A DNA stretch of 64,000 nucleotides from Henriciella aquimarina (GTDB lineage Bacteria; Pseudomonadota; Alphaproteobacteria; Caulobacterales; Hyphomonadaceae): NCBI RefSeq assembly GCF_002088975.1, contig NZ_NCST01000041.1, forward strand, positions 1-64,000, written 5' to 3'. Shown piece by piece: positions 18,224 to 27,155 of this stretch. Both the position numbers and the translations under genes were made by a program. Each line of letters starts with the position of its first letter. Position 1 is the stretch's first letter. Below the pieces are notes generated by a model. The model saw nothing but the letters and a program-made list of their open reading frames with translations, was not told the origin of the DNA and searched no databases.

Positions 18224-18646
18224 TTAGCCGACAATCTCGGCTTCAGAGAAGAACTGTCGGATTTCCAGATCGGCATTCTCTTCGCTGTCGGAACCGTGGA
18301 CGGAGTTCTCACCGATCGACTTCGCATAGAGCTTGCGGATCGTGCCTTCGGCGGCCTCTTCCGGGTTCGTGGCGCCCATGACGTCGCGATGCGCCTTCAC
18401 GGCATTCTCGCCTTCCAGAACCTGCACGACGACCGGGCCGGAGGTCATGAATTCAACCAGTTCGCCGAAGAAGGGGCGTTCCTTGTGGACTGCGTAGAAA
18501 CGCTCGGCCTGTTCCTGGGTCATCTTGATGCGGCGCTGGCCGATGATGCGCAGGCCGGCCTTCTCGATGACGGCATTGATCGCGCCGGTCAGATTGCGCG
18601 CGGTCGCGTCCGGCTTGATGATCGAAAAGGTGCGTTGGGTCGCCAT
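18224..18646 (-). CDS. ndk: Nucleoside diphosphate kinase
   Basis: 140 residues, the standard length. It transfers phosphate between NTPs and NDPs through a phosphohistidine. Seen: [19 protein letters not shown] at the N-terminus and the active site [20 protein letters not shown] sits 6 bases before the start. It is alone on its strand, between convergent purN and a divergent small membrane gene. Its transcript should end at the hairpin at 18163-18195. Confidence 0.97.
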   Translation of the reverse strand: MATQRTFSIIKPDATARNLTGAINAVIEKAGLRIIGQRRIKMTQEQAERFYAVHKERPFFGELVEFMTSGPVVVQVLEGENAVKAHRDVMGATNPEEAAEGTIRKLYAKSIGENSVHGSDSEENADLEIRQFFSEAEIVG

Positions 18647-18796
18647 GAAAGGCTCCTTTGAAAACTTTTGTGGAAACTCTCGCGCGGCCTATAGCGGGGC
18701 TTTGGGGTCGGAGCAACCGCTGCTGACACGCCGCCGCACCTGGCTTACACTGCTGGCATCCGCCCTATGGGCGAAACCGTGAGAGGGCATGGCGCC

Positions 18797-18988
18797 ATGC
18801 TTGGACTTGTCAGACTGATGTTCGCCTTCTCACTCCTGATCGGGGGCGTCTATGGCCTGATCTGGCTGTGGACCGGCACCCTGCCCGAACATGGGCTGAA
18901 AGTGCTGGCGACCATCGGCATCATCACCGTCTTGTCTCTGGCTGTCATGGCCCTGTCGAAGCCCGTGGGCGGACGGGGAGAAGGCTAA
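18797..18988 (+). CDS. Small two-helix membrane protein
   Basis: 63 residues from the ATG giving MLGLVRLMFAF. Two predicted transmembrane helices (about residues 3-23 and 33-52) are joined by the short loop TGTLPEHGLK. The C-terminus is short and polar (KPVGGRGEG). GAGAGG lies 10-15 bases upstream. I do not recognise a family. It ends with a 4-base overlap into the end of the convergent acetyltransferase gene. Composition is as in neighbouring genes, so it is probably real, but there is no functional clue. Confidence 0.5.
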   Translation: MLGLVRLMFAFSLLIGGVYGLIWLWTGTLPEHGLKVLATIGIITVLSLAVMALSKPVGGRGEG

Positions 18989-19407
18989 CCAGCCCCCAAG
19001 ATCCTGATCATGCCCGGACCGAAGGAAGAATTCGGGCGCGATATGAACCCGAATGATTTATAGAAATCTTGATGGCCCTTGGCGGCCATTAATCCAAGTG
19101 TCGCCCCTTCAGGATAAATGCCTTCCAGTTGCGCGAGGAGCGCATGCATCATGGCGCGGCCGATGCCCTGACCCCGCCAGCGTGGATGCACAATCACATC
19201 CTGAACATATCCATAAATCGCACCATCCCCGACAGCGCGCGCAAAGCCGACAAGTGTGTCATCGCAATAAGCGCAAACAGATGCCACGCCCGCTTCCAGC
19301 GCAGCTTGTGCTGTCGCGTGAGAGACTTTGCCCCAGCCTTCGTCAGCTCTCCACGCACAATAAAGATCTATGGGCGGGAGTTCATTCGAGATTTGAAACG
19401 CCGGCAA
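18985..19407 (-). CDS. GNAT family N-acetyltransferase, probable TTG start
   Basis: 140 residues if translation starts at the TTG at 19407, which follows the holC stop by 4 bases and has AGGGATAGG just upstream. The frame extends further back but only into holC, and its first ATG inside the domain is too late. The GNAT core is clear: YVQDVIVHPRWRGQGIGRAMM (acetyl-CoA loop), then LGLMAAKGHQDFYKSFGF. The substrate is unknown. It is the second gene of a holC-GNAT pair. Confidence 0.8.
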   Translation of the reverse strand: MPAFQISNELPPIDLYCAWRADEGWGKVSHATAQAALEAGVASVCAYCDDTLVGFARAVGDGAIYGYVQDVIVHPRWRGQGIGRAMMHALLAQLEGIYPEGATLGLMAAKGHQDFYKSFGFISRPNSSFGPGMIRILGAG

Positions 19408-19411
19408 TGAC

Positions 19412-19888
19412 CTATCCCTTGCCCGCTTCCTTCCAGCCGCCCTGCTCGGTCTGCTGGAAATAGCGTGTCGTGAGCCCCGCATCGGAGGCGGCCTTGTACA
19501 GGCTCCGCGCCTTGTTGCGCACCGGCGCATCGCCATCGTCGAACATCACCATGCAACGCTCATAAGGCGCATCGACGGGCACCTCCGCGCCATCCATCAG
19601 AAGCGCCACAGCCGCCGCATTCAGATTGTTGCCGGTCTCCGCGATGAGGACGGGCTGGCGCGCCGGATCGAGCCCGGCAGCTTCGGCCTGGCCGTGCGGC
19701 AGGAAGCTTTGGTCGTCATAGGTCCAGAGCGCGGCATCGAGCGCGCCGCGCCGACGGACATCGGGGCTGACTGCGAGCACGCGCCAGCCCCGCTCCAGGC
19801 ATTTCTCGAGCAAAGGACCGGCTGCCTGTTCAAGCGTCGTGCGCTTGAGGTGATAGAACCACCATTCAGGCTTGCCGGTCTCGCTCAA
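19412..19888 (-). CDS. holC: DNA polymerase III chi subunit
   Basis: 158 residues. Chi links the clamp loader (through psi) to single-strand binding protein. The family shows WFYHLKRTTLEQAAGPLLEK at the start, then CLERGWRVLAV, LWTYDDQSFLPHG, PVLIAETGNN and the end VMFDDGDAPVRNKARSLYK. It lies 3 bases downstream of the pepA stop, so pepA-holC-GNAT form an operon; pepA next to holC is common in proteobacteria. Confidence 0.92.
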   Translation of the reverse strand: MSETGKPEWWFYHLKRTTLEQAAGPLLEKCLERGWRVLAVSPDVRRRGALDAALWTYDDQSFLPHGQAEAAGLDPARQPVLIAETGNNLNAAAVALLMDGAEVPVDAPYERCMVMFDDGDAPVRNKARSLYKAASDAGLTTRYFQQTEQGGWKEAGKG

Positions 19889-19891
19889 GGT

Positions 19892-21358
19892 CTAGCCCTC
19901 GTAATTGTCCGCAATCCAGCGGTCGAGCAGGCGCGGGCCGAAGCCGGACGCCCAGCTCGGATCGAGCGGGGATTTCTCGCCATCGACCCAGGCCACGCCC
20001 GCAATGTCGATATGGGCCCATTTCTGCCCCTCATTGACGAAGCGCTTGAGGAATTGCGCCGCCGTGATGGAGCCGGCTGCCCGGCCGCCAATATTGCGCA
20101 TATCGGCAAATTTCGATTTGAGCAGCGAGTCGTATTCAGACCCGAGCGGCAGGCGCCAGACACGCTCGCCCTCGGTCAGGCCAGCCTTGGTCAGCCCGTC
20201 TGCCACACCGTCATCATTGGTGAACAGGCCGGCATGGTGATGGCCGAGCGAGATGACGATGGCGCCCGTCAGCGTCGCGAGGTCGACAATCGACTGCGGC
20301 TTGAAATGCTGCTGCGCATACCAGAGCACATCGGCCAGGACGAGACGGCCCTCGGCATCGGTGTTCTGGACCTCGATGGTCTGGCCAGACGCCGACGTGA
20401 GGATGTCACTCGGCTTGATCGCATTGCCGTCCGGCATGTTCTCGACCAGCCCGACCAGGCCAACGACATTCGCCTTCGCCTTGCGCTTGGCGAGCGAAAG
20501 CATGGCGCCCGTCACGGCCGCCGCGCCGCCCATATCGCCGCGCATGTCTTCCATGCCCGGTCCGGGTTTGATCGAAATGCCGCCGGCATCGAAGCAGACG
20601 CCCTTGCCGCACAGTGCGACCGGCGCGTCGCCATCCTTGCCGCCCATCCATTTCATGATGGCCAGACGGGATTCGCGCCGCGAGCCCTGGCCGACGCCGA
20701 GCAGCGCACCCATGCCGAGCTTTTCCATGTCGTCTTCGTCGAGAATCTCGACTTCCAGGCCGAACTCTTCCAGCTCCTTGATGCGCTTGGCGAAGGTCTC
20801 CGGATAGAGAACGTTCGGCGGCAGGTTCATCAGGTCACGGGCGAGTTTCGTGCCTTCGGTTGCGGCTTCATAGTGGCCCCAGTCGGCCTTGGCCGCATCG
20901 GCTTCAGACGTCACCAGCGTGAGCGCCTCGAGGCTCGGCTTCTGGTCGTCCTTCAGCTTGGTGAAGAACTGGTCGAACCGGTAGGAAGCCAGCTCGGCCC
21001 CGATCGCGGCACGGTTGGCAAAGGCCGCATCGTCGACATGCAGCGCCATCGTCTTGAAGCCGCTGCCGCCCTGCTGCTTGAACAGAAGCGCACCGATTTT
21101 CTCCTGGGCGCGGGCATCGCGCTCATTGAGTTTGCCGCCGCCGATCAGGACGGCCCGGCGCGACGGGGCCGACTTGGGCAGGACCACGGTTTCCTGCTGG
21201 CCATGCTTGCCGGTAAAGCGATCCTGCGAGAGCGCTTCGCTCAGAAGCCCGCCCGTTGCTTCGTCCAGAGCCTTGGCCGCTGGCGGCAGTCCGCCATCTT
21301 CATCAACAACAAAGGCAGCGATTTCTGCGTCTGCCTGTTCAGCGAATGTGATTTTCAT
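19892..21358 (-). CDS. pepA: Leucyl aminopeptidase (cytosol aminopeptidase, M17)
   Basis: 488 residues from the ATG giving MKITFAEQ; an ATG 11 codons upstream is less likely. It removes N-terminal residues from peptides using two metal ions. The M17 signature NTDAEGRLVLADVLWYA is present, with the metal-binding GKGVCFDAGGISIKPG, the DMGGAAAVTGAM segment, and the C-terminal end of the hexamer domain (WAHIDIAGVAW). It is first in pepA-holC-GNAT and divergent from lptF with 98 bases between. Confidence 0.97.
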   Translation of the reverse strand: MKITFAEQADAEIAAFVVDEDGGLPPAAKALDEATGGLLSEALSQDRFTGKHGQQETVVLPKSAPSRRAVLIGGGKLNERDARAQEKIGALLFKQQGGSGFKTMALHVDDAAFANRAAIGAELASYRFDQFFTKLKDDQKPSLEALTLVTSEADAAKADWGHYEAATEGTKLARDLMNLPPNVLYPETFAKRIKELEEFGLEVEILDEDDMEKLGMGALLGVGQGSRRESRLAIMKWMGGKDGDAPVALCGKGVCFDAGGISIKPGPGMEDMRGDMGGAAAVTGAMLSLAKRKAKANVVGLVGLVENMPDGNAIKPSDILTSASGQTIEVQNTDAEGRLVLADVLWYAQQHFKPQSIVDLATLTGAIVISLGHHHAGLFTNDDGVADGLTKAGLTEGERVWRLPLGSEYDSLLKSKFADMRNIGGRAAGSITAAQFLKRFVNEGQKWAHIDIAGVAWVDGEKSPLDPSWASGFGPRLLDRWIADNYEG

Positions 21359-21456
21359 GAATAAACTCCGTTTGTTGCCGAAACTAAGCATCGACGCGCG
21401 CCAATCAACTCGCTAGGCACGGGCGCACAGCAAAAAACTGCACGCACCGCTCAACG

Positions 21457-22566
21457 ATGAATCGAATCCAGAGCTATCTCTTCAGACAGGTCTTCCGCTC
21501 TGTCATCGTCATTGTTGGCGGGCTCACGCTCCTTGCCATTCTGGCGCAGGGGCTGTCACAGACCGACCTGATTGTCGAGAACCGTCAGTCAGCGCTCGTT
21601 TTCTTCTATGTTGTCGCCCTCGGGGCGCCGCAAGTGATCGCGCTGCTAACCCCGCTCGCCATTTTCGTGGCGACAGTCTGGTCTATGAACAAGCTGCACC
21701 GCGAGAACGAGATCGTCGTCGCCGGGGCCTCCGGTATGACGCGCTGGGATATCGCCTCCCCGATCATTCGGCTTGCGGTTCTCGCCGCCATCGCTCATCT
21801 CGCGGTGAATCTCTGGGTCCAGCCGACCGCCCAACGCACCCTGCGCGAAACCGTCCGGGAAGCGCGCGCCGACCTCGCCACTTCGCTCGTCCGCCCCGGC
21901 CAGTTCACCCAGGCCGGCGAGAACCTCACCGTCTATGCCCGCGAATCACGCGGCGGGGACCTGATCGGGGTGATGATTTCCGACAACCGGGCCGAAGCGC
22001 GGGACTATATCGCCCAGCGCGGACGGTTTGTCGAAGTCGATGGCGTGCCCAGCATCGTGATGTGGGAAGGCCAGATCCACCAGATCGATTCGAATGGCGC
22101 GCTCAGCATCCTCGACTTCGACCAGTCGACCTTCGACCTCTCACCCTTCATCGAGGATACCGATGCCGTCGTGCTTAAGGCCTCGGACCGATACCTTCAC
22201 GAACTCGTCTGGATCGACACGACCAATTACCAGGAATTGCAGGACCGGAAGAAGTTCCTGGCCGAAGCCCATACGCGCCTGACGACACCGCTGGTCAGCA
22301 TTGCCATGGCGCTCATCGCCATCATGGCCGTGCTGGGCGGGGACTTTAACCGGCGCGGCTATTCACGCCGGATCGCCTATGCGACGGGCGGCGCGCTCGG
22401 CCTCATCATGGTGCAGTTGACGGTGCAGTCGATCAGCGCCGACACCGTCGCGGCAAATGCCGGCCAGTGGCTGGTCCCGATCGGGACGATCCTCATCATC
22501 TCCACCATCTTCTTCAACTGGGGTGTTGCGCCGGCGCCTCGCCGGGCGGCGGGGGCCACGACATGA
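21457..22566 (+). CDS. lptF: LPS export ABC transporter permease LptF
   Basis: 369 residues. With LptG and LptB it forms the inner-membrane engine that extracts LPS. Transmembrane helices lie near residues 15-35, 48-75 and 100-120, then a periplasmic beta-jellyroll domain (about 135-265), then three more helices at the end. The start NRIQSYLFRQVFRSV and the coupling segment NKLHRENEIVVAGASGMTRWDI are typical. Its stop overlaps the lptG start (ATGA). Confidence 0.95.
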   Translation: MNRIQSYLFRQVFRSVIVIVGGLTLLAILAQGLSQTDLIVENRQSALVFFYVVALGAPQVIALLTPLAIFVATVWSMNKLHRENEIVVAGASGMTRWDIASPIIRLAVLAAIAHLAVNLWVQPTAQRTLRETVREARADLATSLVRPGQFTQAGENLTVYARESRGGDLIGVMISDNRAEARDYIAQRGRFVEVDGVPSIVMWEGQIHQIDSNGALSILDFDQSTFDLSPFIEDTDAVVLKASDRYLHELVWIDTTNYQELQDRKKFLAEAHTRLTTPLVSIAMALIAIMAVLGGDFNRRGYSRRIAYATGGALGLIMVQLTVQSISADTVAANAGQWLVPIGTILIISTIFFNWGVAPAPRRAAGATT

Positions 22567-23684
22567 TCGGGCTCAACCGCATCCAGCGCTACATCCTGCT
22601 GCAATGCGTGCTCGGCCTGGCGATGGTCATGGCGATCTTCATCGTCACGATCCTGCTCGTCGATGTGGTCGAACAGCTGCGCACCGTTGGCGGCGATGTG
22701 GAGCTCTCGCCGGTCACCGCCGTCAGCCTGTCCCTGATGAAGCTGCCGGGCCTGGCCGAGCAGACCCTCCCATTCGCCATCCTCGTCGCAGCCATGATTG
22801 CCTATAGCCGGCTCAATGCCCGCTCGGAGCTTTCCGTGATCCGGGCCTCCGGCCTGTCGGCCTGGCAATTCCTCACCCCGGTTACCGTGATGTGCGTCGT
22901 GGTCGGCCTGTTCGCGATGATGGTGCTGAATCCACTCGGTGCGCGTCTCTCAGACCGTTTCGAGTCTCTGCGTAACGATCTCCTCATTGCCGGCGGTGTG
23001 CGCGTCGACTCCAGCGAGAGCGATGTCTGGATGCGCCAGGGCGACGGCAATACGCAGATCGTCATCCATGCCGAAAGCGTCGATGAGACCGGCCAGGTCT
23101 TCAGGGGTGTGAAGATGCTCGAGCAGGGCCGTGTCTATCAGGGCGGCCGTCCGACCGACCGGTTCGAATTCGTGCGCCGTATCGATGCCGAGAAAGCCCG
23201 CATTATCGAGGGGTTCTGGCAAATGGAAAGCCTGATCGAGAACATTCCCGGCTCGCCACCCCAGCAGATGGACAGCCTGGCCATCCCGACCGATCTCGAT
23301 CCGGATACGCTGCTCGACCGGTTCACATCGCCGAACACAATCGGCTTCTGGTCGCTGCCGGCCTTTATTAAGCAAACGCGTGAAGCCGGCCTCGACTCTT
23401 CGCGCTTTGCCGTGCGCCTCTATAGCCTGACGGCGATCCCCGTCTTTTATACCGCGATGGGCCTGATCGGGGCGATCGTCTGCCTGCGCCTGTCGCGTCT
23501 GGGCGGCACAAGTCGCCTGATTGCAGCCGGAGGGCTGGCTGCCACAGGCGTCTTTTTCATCATGCAGTTCTCTGCGAGCCTTGGCGCGTCCGGCGCCCTC
23601 CCCCCGATCATCGCGGCCTGGTCACCGGCTCTGTTTGCCCTCTTCGCAAGCCTGGCCGTTCTGTCCTACCGCGAGGACGGCTGA
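22563..23684 (+). CDS. lptG: LPS export ABC transporter permease LptG
   Basis: 373 residues from the ATG giving MIGLNRIQRYILLQ, coupled to lptF by a 4-base overlap. It is the second permease of the LptBFG exporter. It has the same plan: three N-terminal helices, the coupling segment YSRLNARSELSVIRASGLSAWQ, a periplasmic jellyroll (about 130-270, VYQGGRPTDRFEF, QMDSLAIPTDLDPDTL), and three C-terminal helices. lptD and surA, which serve the outer-membrane end of the same route, are about 26 kb further on. Confidence 0.95.
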   Translation: MIGLNRIQRYILLQCVLGLAMVMAIFIVTILLVDVVEQLRTVGGDVELSPVTAVSLSLMKLPGLAEQTLPFAILVAAMIAYSRLNARSELSVIRASGLSAWQFLTPVTVMCVVVGLFAMMVLNPLGARLSDRFESLRNDLLIAGGVRVDSSESDVWMRQGDGNTQIVIHAESVDETGQVFRGVKMLEQGRVYQGGRPTDRFEFVRRIDAEKARIIEGFWQMESLIENIPGSPPQQMDSLAIPTDLDPDTLLDRFTSPNTIGFWSLPAFIKQTREAGLDSSRFAVRLYSLTAIPVFYTAMGLIGAIVCLRLSRLGGTSRLIAAGGLAATGVFFIMQFSASLGASGALPPIIAAWSPALFALFASLAVLSYREDG

Positions 23685-23762
23685 CACCCGAACACATCCA
23701 TGCCGGGTTGACAGCTCACCCCGCGCCAACCAAGTTCCGCCGCTCTCCGGAGGATCCATTAT

Positions 23763-26363
23763 ATGAAAGTTGTTGTTGTTGAGTCGCCTGCCAAAGCCAA
23801 GACGATCAACAAGTATCTCGGCAAGGATTACAAGGTACTGGCCTCTTATGGCCACGTCCGTGACCTGCCGTCGAAGGACGGGTCTGTCGATCCGGACAAT
23901 GATTTTGAGATGGTCTGGCAAGCCGATTCCAAATCGGCCAGCCGCATCCGTGAAATCGCAGATGCGACCAAGTCCGCCGACAAGCTGATCCTCGCGACCG
24001 ACCCGGATCGCGAGGGCGAAGCGATTTCCTGGCACCTTCTGGAAGCCCTCGAAAAGCGCAAGGCGCTGAAGGGCATCCCGGTCGAGCGCGTCGTTTTCAA
24101 CGCGATCACCAAGAATGCCGTGACGAATGCGATGGAACAGCCGCGCGAGATCGACCAGGAGCTGGTCGATGCCTATCTCGCCCGCCGGGCCCTCGACTAT
24201 CTGGTCGGCTTCAACCTCTCGCCTGTGCTCTGGCGCAAGCTGCCGGGCTCGCGCTCGGCCGGCCGGGTGCAGTCCGTTGCCCTGCGCCTGATTTGCCAGC
24301 GCGAACTGGAGATTGAGACCTTTGTCGCGCAGGAATACTGGTCGATCGAGGCCGATCTGCGCGCCAGCGACGGGACAGATTTCAAGGCCCGGCTGCATGC
24401 GCTCGACGGGAAGAACCTGAAGAAATTCGACCTGCCGGACGAAAAGGCCGCCACGGCCGCGCTCGAAGCGGTGAAGGTCGGCGGCTATTCCGTTACCTCC
24501 GTGGAATCGAAGCCGGTCAAGCGCAATCCGCCACCGCCCTTCATTACCTCCACCCTGCAGCAGGAAGCCTCCCGCAAGCTCGGCTTTGCAGCCAAGCGCA
24601 CCATGCAGGCCGCCCAAAAGCTCTATGAGGAAGGCCGCATCACCTATATGCGGACCGACGGCGTCAACATGGCCGAAGAGGCCTATCACGCCTCGCGCAA
24701 GCAGATCGAAAGTGATTACGGCGCCCGCTACCTGCCGGAGAAACCGCGGCGCTATTCTTCCAAGGCCAAGAACGCCCAGGAAGCCCACGAAGCCGTGCGC
24801 CCGACCGATTTCAGCGTCCGCCCCGAAGCTTATCGCGGCGATGGCGACCTGAAGAAGCTTTATACGCTGATCTGGCGCCGGGCCGTCGCGTCGCAGATGG
24901 AAGCGGCCGAATTCGAACGGACGACGCTGGACTTCCTCTCCAAGGACAAGCGCGCCCAGCTGCGCGCCAGCGGCCAGGTCATCGTCTTTGACGGCTTCAT
25001 CAAGCTCTATACCGAGGGCCGCGATGATGGCGACGATGACGAGGACAGCCCGGACCGCCTGCCGAAGATGAAGGAAGGCGAGCATGCCGACCTGAAGGAG
25101 GCCAAGTCCGAGCAGCACTTTACCCAACCGCCCCCACGCTACACCGAAGCTTCCCTGGTCAAGCGCTTGGAAGAACTCGGCATCGGGCGCCCGTCGACCT
25201 ATGCCTCGACGCTGTCGACGCTGGAGGATCGCGACTATGTCCGCCTCGAGCAGAAGAAGCTGATCCCCGAGGACAAGGGCCGGCTGGTCACGGCCTTCCT
25301 GGAGAATTTCTTTGCCCGCTATGTCGAATACGACTTCACGGCAGAGCTGGAGGAAAAGCTCGACGTCATTTCAGATGGCAAGCTCGACTGGAAAGCCTTC
25401 CTGCGGGACTTCTGGGTCCAGTTCCAGGCCGCTGTTGCCGATACGAAAGAACTGCGTGTTTCCGACGTTCTCGACGCGCTGAACGAAGCGCTTGGCCCCT
25501 ATGTCTTCCCGGCGAAGGACGCGGATGGCAACGAGAAAGCCAATCCGCGTGAATGCCCATTGTGTGGCGAGGGCGAGCTGTCGCTGAAGCTCGGCCGCCA
25601 CGGCGCCTTTGTCGGCTGCTCTCGCTATCCCGAGTGCAAGTTCACCCGGCCCTTCTCGGTCGACAATGAGAAGGAACATGCGATCAATCCGGAAGGCGAG
25701 GAGCTTGGCCTGCATCCCGATACGGGCGAGCCGGTCCTGCTGAAGACCGGACGGTTCGGCCCCTATGTCGAAACCTCGAACGGCGAAGGCGAAAAGCCCA
25801 GACGCACCAGCCTGCCCAAGGGCTGGGATCCGCAGTCGCTGACGCTGGAAAACGCGCTGAAACTGCTGTCCCTGCCCCGTGAAGTCGGCAAGCATCCGGA
25901 GGATGGCGAGCCGATCCTCGCCAATCTCGGGCGCTATGGCCCCTATGTGCAACACCAGCGCACCTTCGCGAACGTGCCGAATATCGAGGAACTGTTCGAG
26001 ATCGGCCTGAACCGGGCCGTCACGCTTATCGCCGAGAAGAAGGCGAGCCGGGGCGGTGGACGGGCAGCGGTCAAGCCGCTGAAGGAGCTTGGCAAGCATC
26101 CGGGCGACGACGAGCCGATCCATGTCTATGAGGGCCGCTACGGGCCTTACGTCAAACACGGCAAGACCAATGCGACCCTGCCAAAGGAGACGACACCGGA
26201 TACGGTGACGCTCGAGCAGGCCATCGAACTGATCGATGCCAAGGCGAAGAAGCCCGCCAAGAAGAAAAAGGCGCCGGCGAAAAAGAAGACCACCGCCAAG
26301 AAGACGACGGCCAAAAAGACCTCGACAGCGAAGAAGACCTCGACGGCGAAAGCCAAGGACTAA
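23763..26363 (+). CDS. topA: DNA topoisomerase I
   Basis: 866 residues. It relaxes negative supercoils by single-strand passage. The Toprim domain is at the start (KVVVVESPAKAKTINKYL; DPDREGEAISWHL). The active-site tyrosine is Tyr295 in RITYMRTDG. A zinc ribbon appears near residues 600-625 (CPLCGEGELSLKLGRHGAFV). Three C-terminal repeats follow, each ending GR(F/Y)GPYV. The last ~45 residues are Lys/Ala/Thr-rich like an H1 tail. GGAGG lies 8 bases before the ATG. dprA, a frequent neighbour of topA in alphaproteobacteria, is 22 kb away here. Confidence 0.97.
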   Translation: MKVVVVESPAKAKTINKYLGKDYKVLASYGHVRDLPSKDGSVDPDNDFEMVWQADSKSASRIREIADATKSADKLILATDPDREGEAISWHLLEALEKRKALKGIPVERVVFNAITKNAVTNAMEQPREIDQELVDAYLARRALDYLVGFNLSPVLWRKLPGSRSAGRVQSVALRLICQRELEIETFVAQEYWSIEADLRASDGTDFKARLHALDGKNLKKFDLPDEKAATAALEAVKVGGYSVTSVESKPVKRNPPPPFITSTLQQEASRKLGFAAKRTMQAAQKLYEEGRITYMRTDGVNMAEEAYHASRKQIESDYGARYLPEKPRRYSSKAKNAQEAHEAVRPTDFSVRPEAYRGDGDLKKLYTLIWRRAVASQMEAAEFERTTLDFLSKDKRAQLRASGQVIVFDGFIKLYTEGRDDGDDDEDSPDRLPKMKEGEHADLKEAKSEQHFTQPPPRYTEASLVKRLEELGIGRPSTYASTLSTLEDRDYVRLEQKKLIPEDKGRLVTAFLENFFARYVEYDFTAELEEKLDVISDGKLDWKAFLRDFWVQFQAAVADTKELRVSDVLDALNEALGPYVFPAKDADGNEKANPRECPLCGEGELSLKLGRHGAFVGCSRYPECKFTRPFSVDNEKEHAINPEGEELGLHPDTGEPVLLKTGRFGPYVETSNGEGEKPRRTSLPKGWDPQSLTLENALKLLSLPREVGKHPEDGEPILANLGRYGPYVQHQRTFANVPNIEELFEIGLNRAVTLIAEKKASRGGGRAAVKPLKELGKHPGDDEPIHVYEGRYGPYVKHGKTNATLPKETTPDTVTLEQAIELIDAKAKKPAKKKKAPAKKKTTAKKTTAKKTSTAKKTSTAKAKD

Positions 26364-26390
26364 CCGACGGACTTGTGAGGGCCGGTAGCA

Positions 26391-26849
26391 ATGAAAGTCA
26401 GGCCAGCCACGCTGGACGACCTGCCGGTCCTGCTTGAGTTCGAGCAGGGCATCATCGCCGCCGAACGGCCTTACGATCCGCTGCTGAAGCCCGATCCGAT
26501 CAGCTATTACGATATCGGCGAGATGATCGAGGCAGACGATGCCGAGGTCATGGTCGTCGAAATAGGCGGCGAACTTGTCGCTTCGGGCTATGCGAAGACC
26601 CGGCGGTCGCGCCACTACACCTCGCCGGACTGGCATGCCTTTCTTGGCTTCATGTTCGTGAAGGAGGGTTTTCGCGGCCGCGGTCTCAACCGCGTCCTAC
26701 TCGATGCCCTGCTGGGCTGGGCCCGCCGACACGACCTGACGGAAGTCCGCCTCACGGTCTATCCCGGCAATGAGCCGGCCATACGCGCCTATGAAAAGGC
26801 GGGTTTTTCCCCCTATCTCACAGAAATGCGTCTCGGTCTGGACGATTAG
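26391..26849 (+). CDS. GNAT family N-acetyltransferase
   Basis: 152 residues. The whole protein is one GNAT domain: MKVRPATLDDLPVLLEF at the start, then VMVVEIGGELVASGYAK, the acetyl-CoA loop FMFVKEGFRGRGLNRVLLDALL, and the end YPGNEPAIRAYEKAGFSPYL. The substrate is unknown. It starts 27 bases after topA on the same strand, so it may be read through from topA. Nothing in the sequence links the two functions. Confidence 0.9.
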   Translation: MKVRPATLDDLPVLLEFEQGIIAAERPYDPLLKPDPISYYDIGEMIEADDAEVMVVEIGGELVASGYAKTRRSRHYTSPDWHAFLGFMFVKEGFRGRGLNRVLLDALLGWARRHDLTEVRLTVYPGNEPAIRAYEKAGFSPYLTEMRLGLDD

Positions 26850-26959
26850 GCCCCTTCCACCTTGCTTTCATGGTAAACTGAACCAGATCGGCTGGGAGAC
26901 GTTGAATAGCTTTGTGAAATAAAAACAAGGCATTTCAAATGACGACGGAAGGACAGACC

Positions 26960-27091
26960 ATGACCGACCCGAAACTTCAGACAGACGAAGCCCGCCAGGG
27001 CGAAACCGGCTATGGCGTACGCTGGATCCTGGGTATCTCGGTAATTGCCGCCATCTTCGCGATGGGCATCCTCATCGGGACGATGATTTGA
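26960..27091 (+). CDS. 43-residue single-pass membrane peptide upstream of rnr
   Basis: The frame starts at an ATG with GGAAGG 7 bases upstream; an earlier in-frame ATG at 26939 has no such site. It encodes a polar, acidic N-terminus (about 20 residues, TDPKLQTDEARQGETGYG) followed by one hydrophobic helix (WILGISVIAAIFAMGILIG) and TMI-stop. No family is recognised. Length, ribosome site and topology all look like a genuine small membrane protein. It sits 64 bases before rnr on the same strand. Confidence 0.65.
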   Translation: MTDPKLQTDEARQGETGYGVRWILGISVIAAIFAMGILIGTMI

Positions 27092-27155
27092 GGCAGACGC
27101 CAGCCTGCCTGAATGAATCCGAGCATATGAACGCAGAATCCCTTATATCGTGGCC

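Noticed and set aside
19694-21364. Long plus-strand frame (556 codons) opposite pepA and holC
   Set aside because: It covers two well-supported genes on the other strand, and its residues look like reverse translation of them.
23718-23762. TTGACA-containing promoter for topA
   Set aside because: A consensus-like -35 box occurs in the gap, but no acceptable -10 box lies 16-18 bases downstream, so no promoter is called.
23622-25127. Minus-strand frame (501 codons) opposite lptG and topA
   Set aside because: It crosses two good genes on the other strand and has no recognisable protein features.
26240-26363. Repetitive Lys/Ala/Thr codons at the topA end as a possible DNA repeat
   Set aside because: It is a coding low-complexity tail typical of many TopA proteins, not an independent repeat element.
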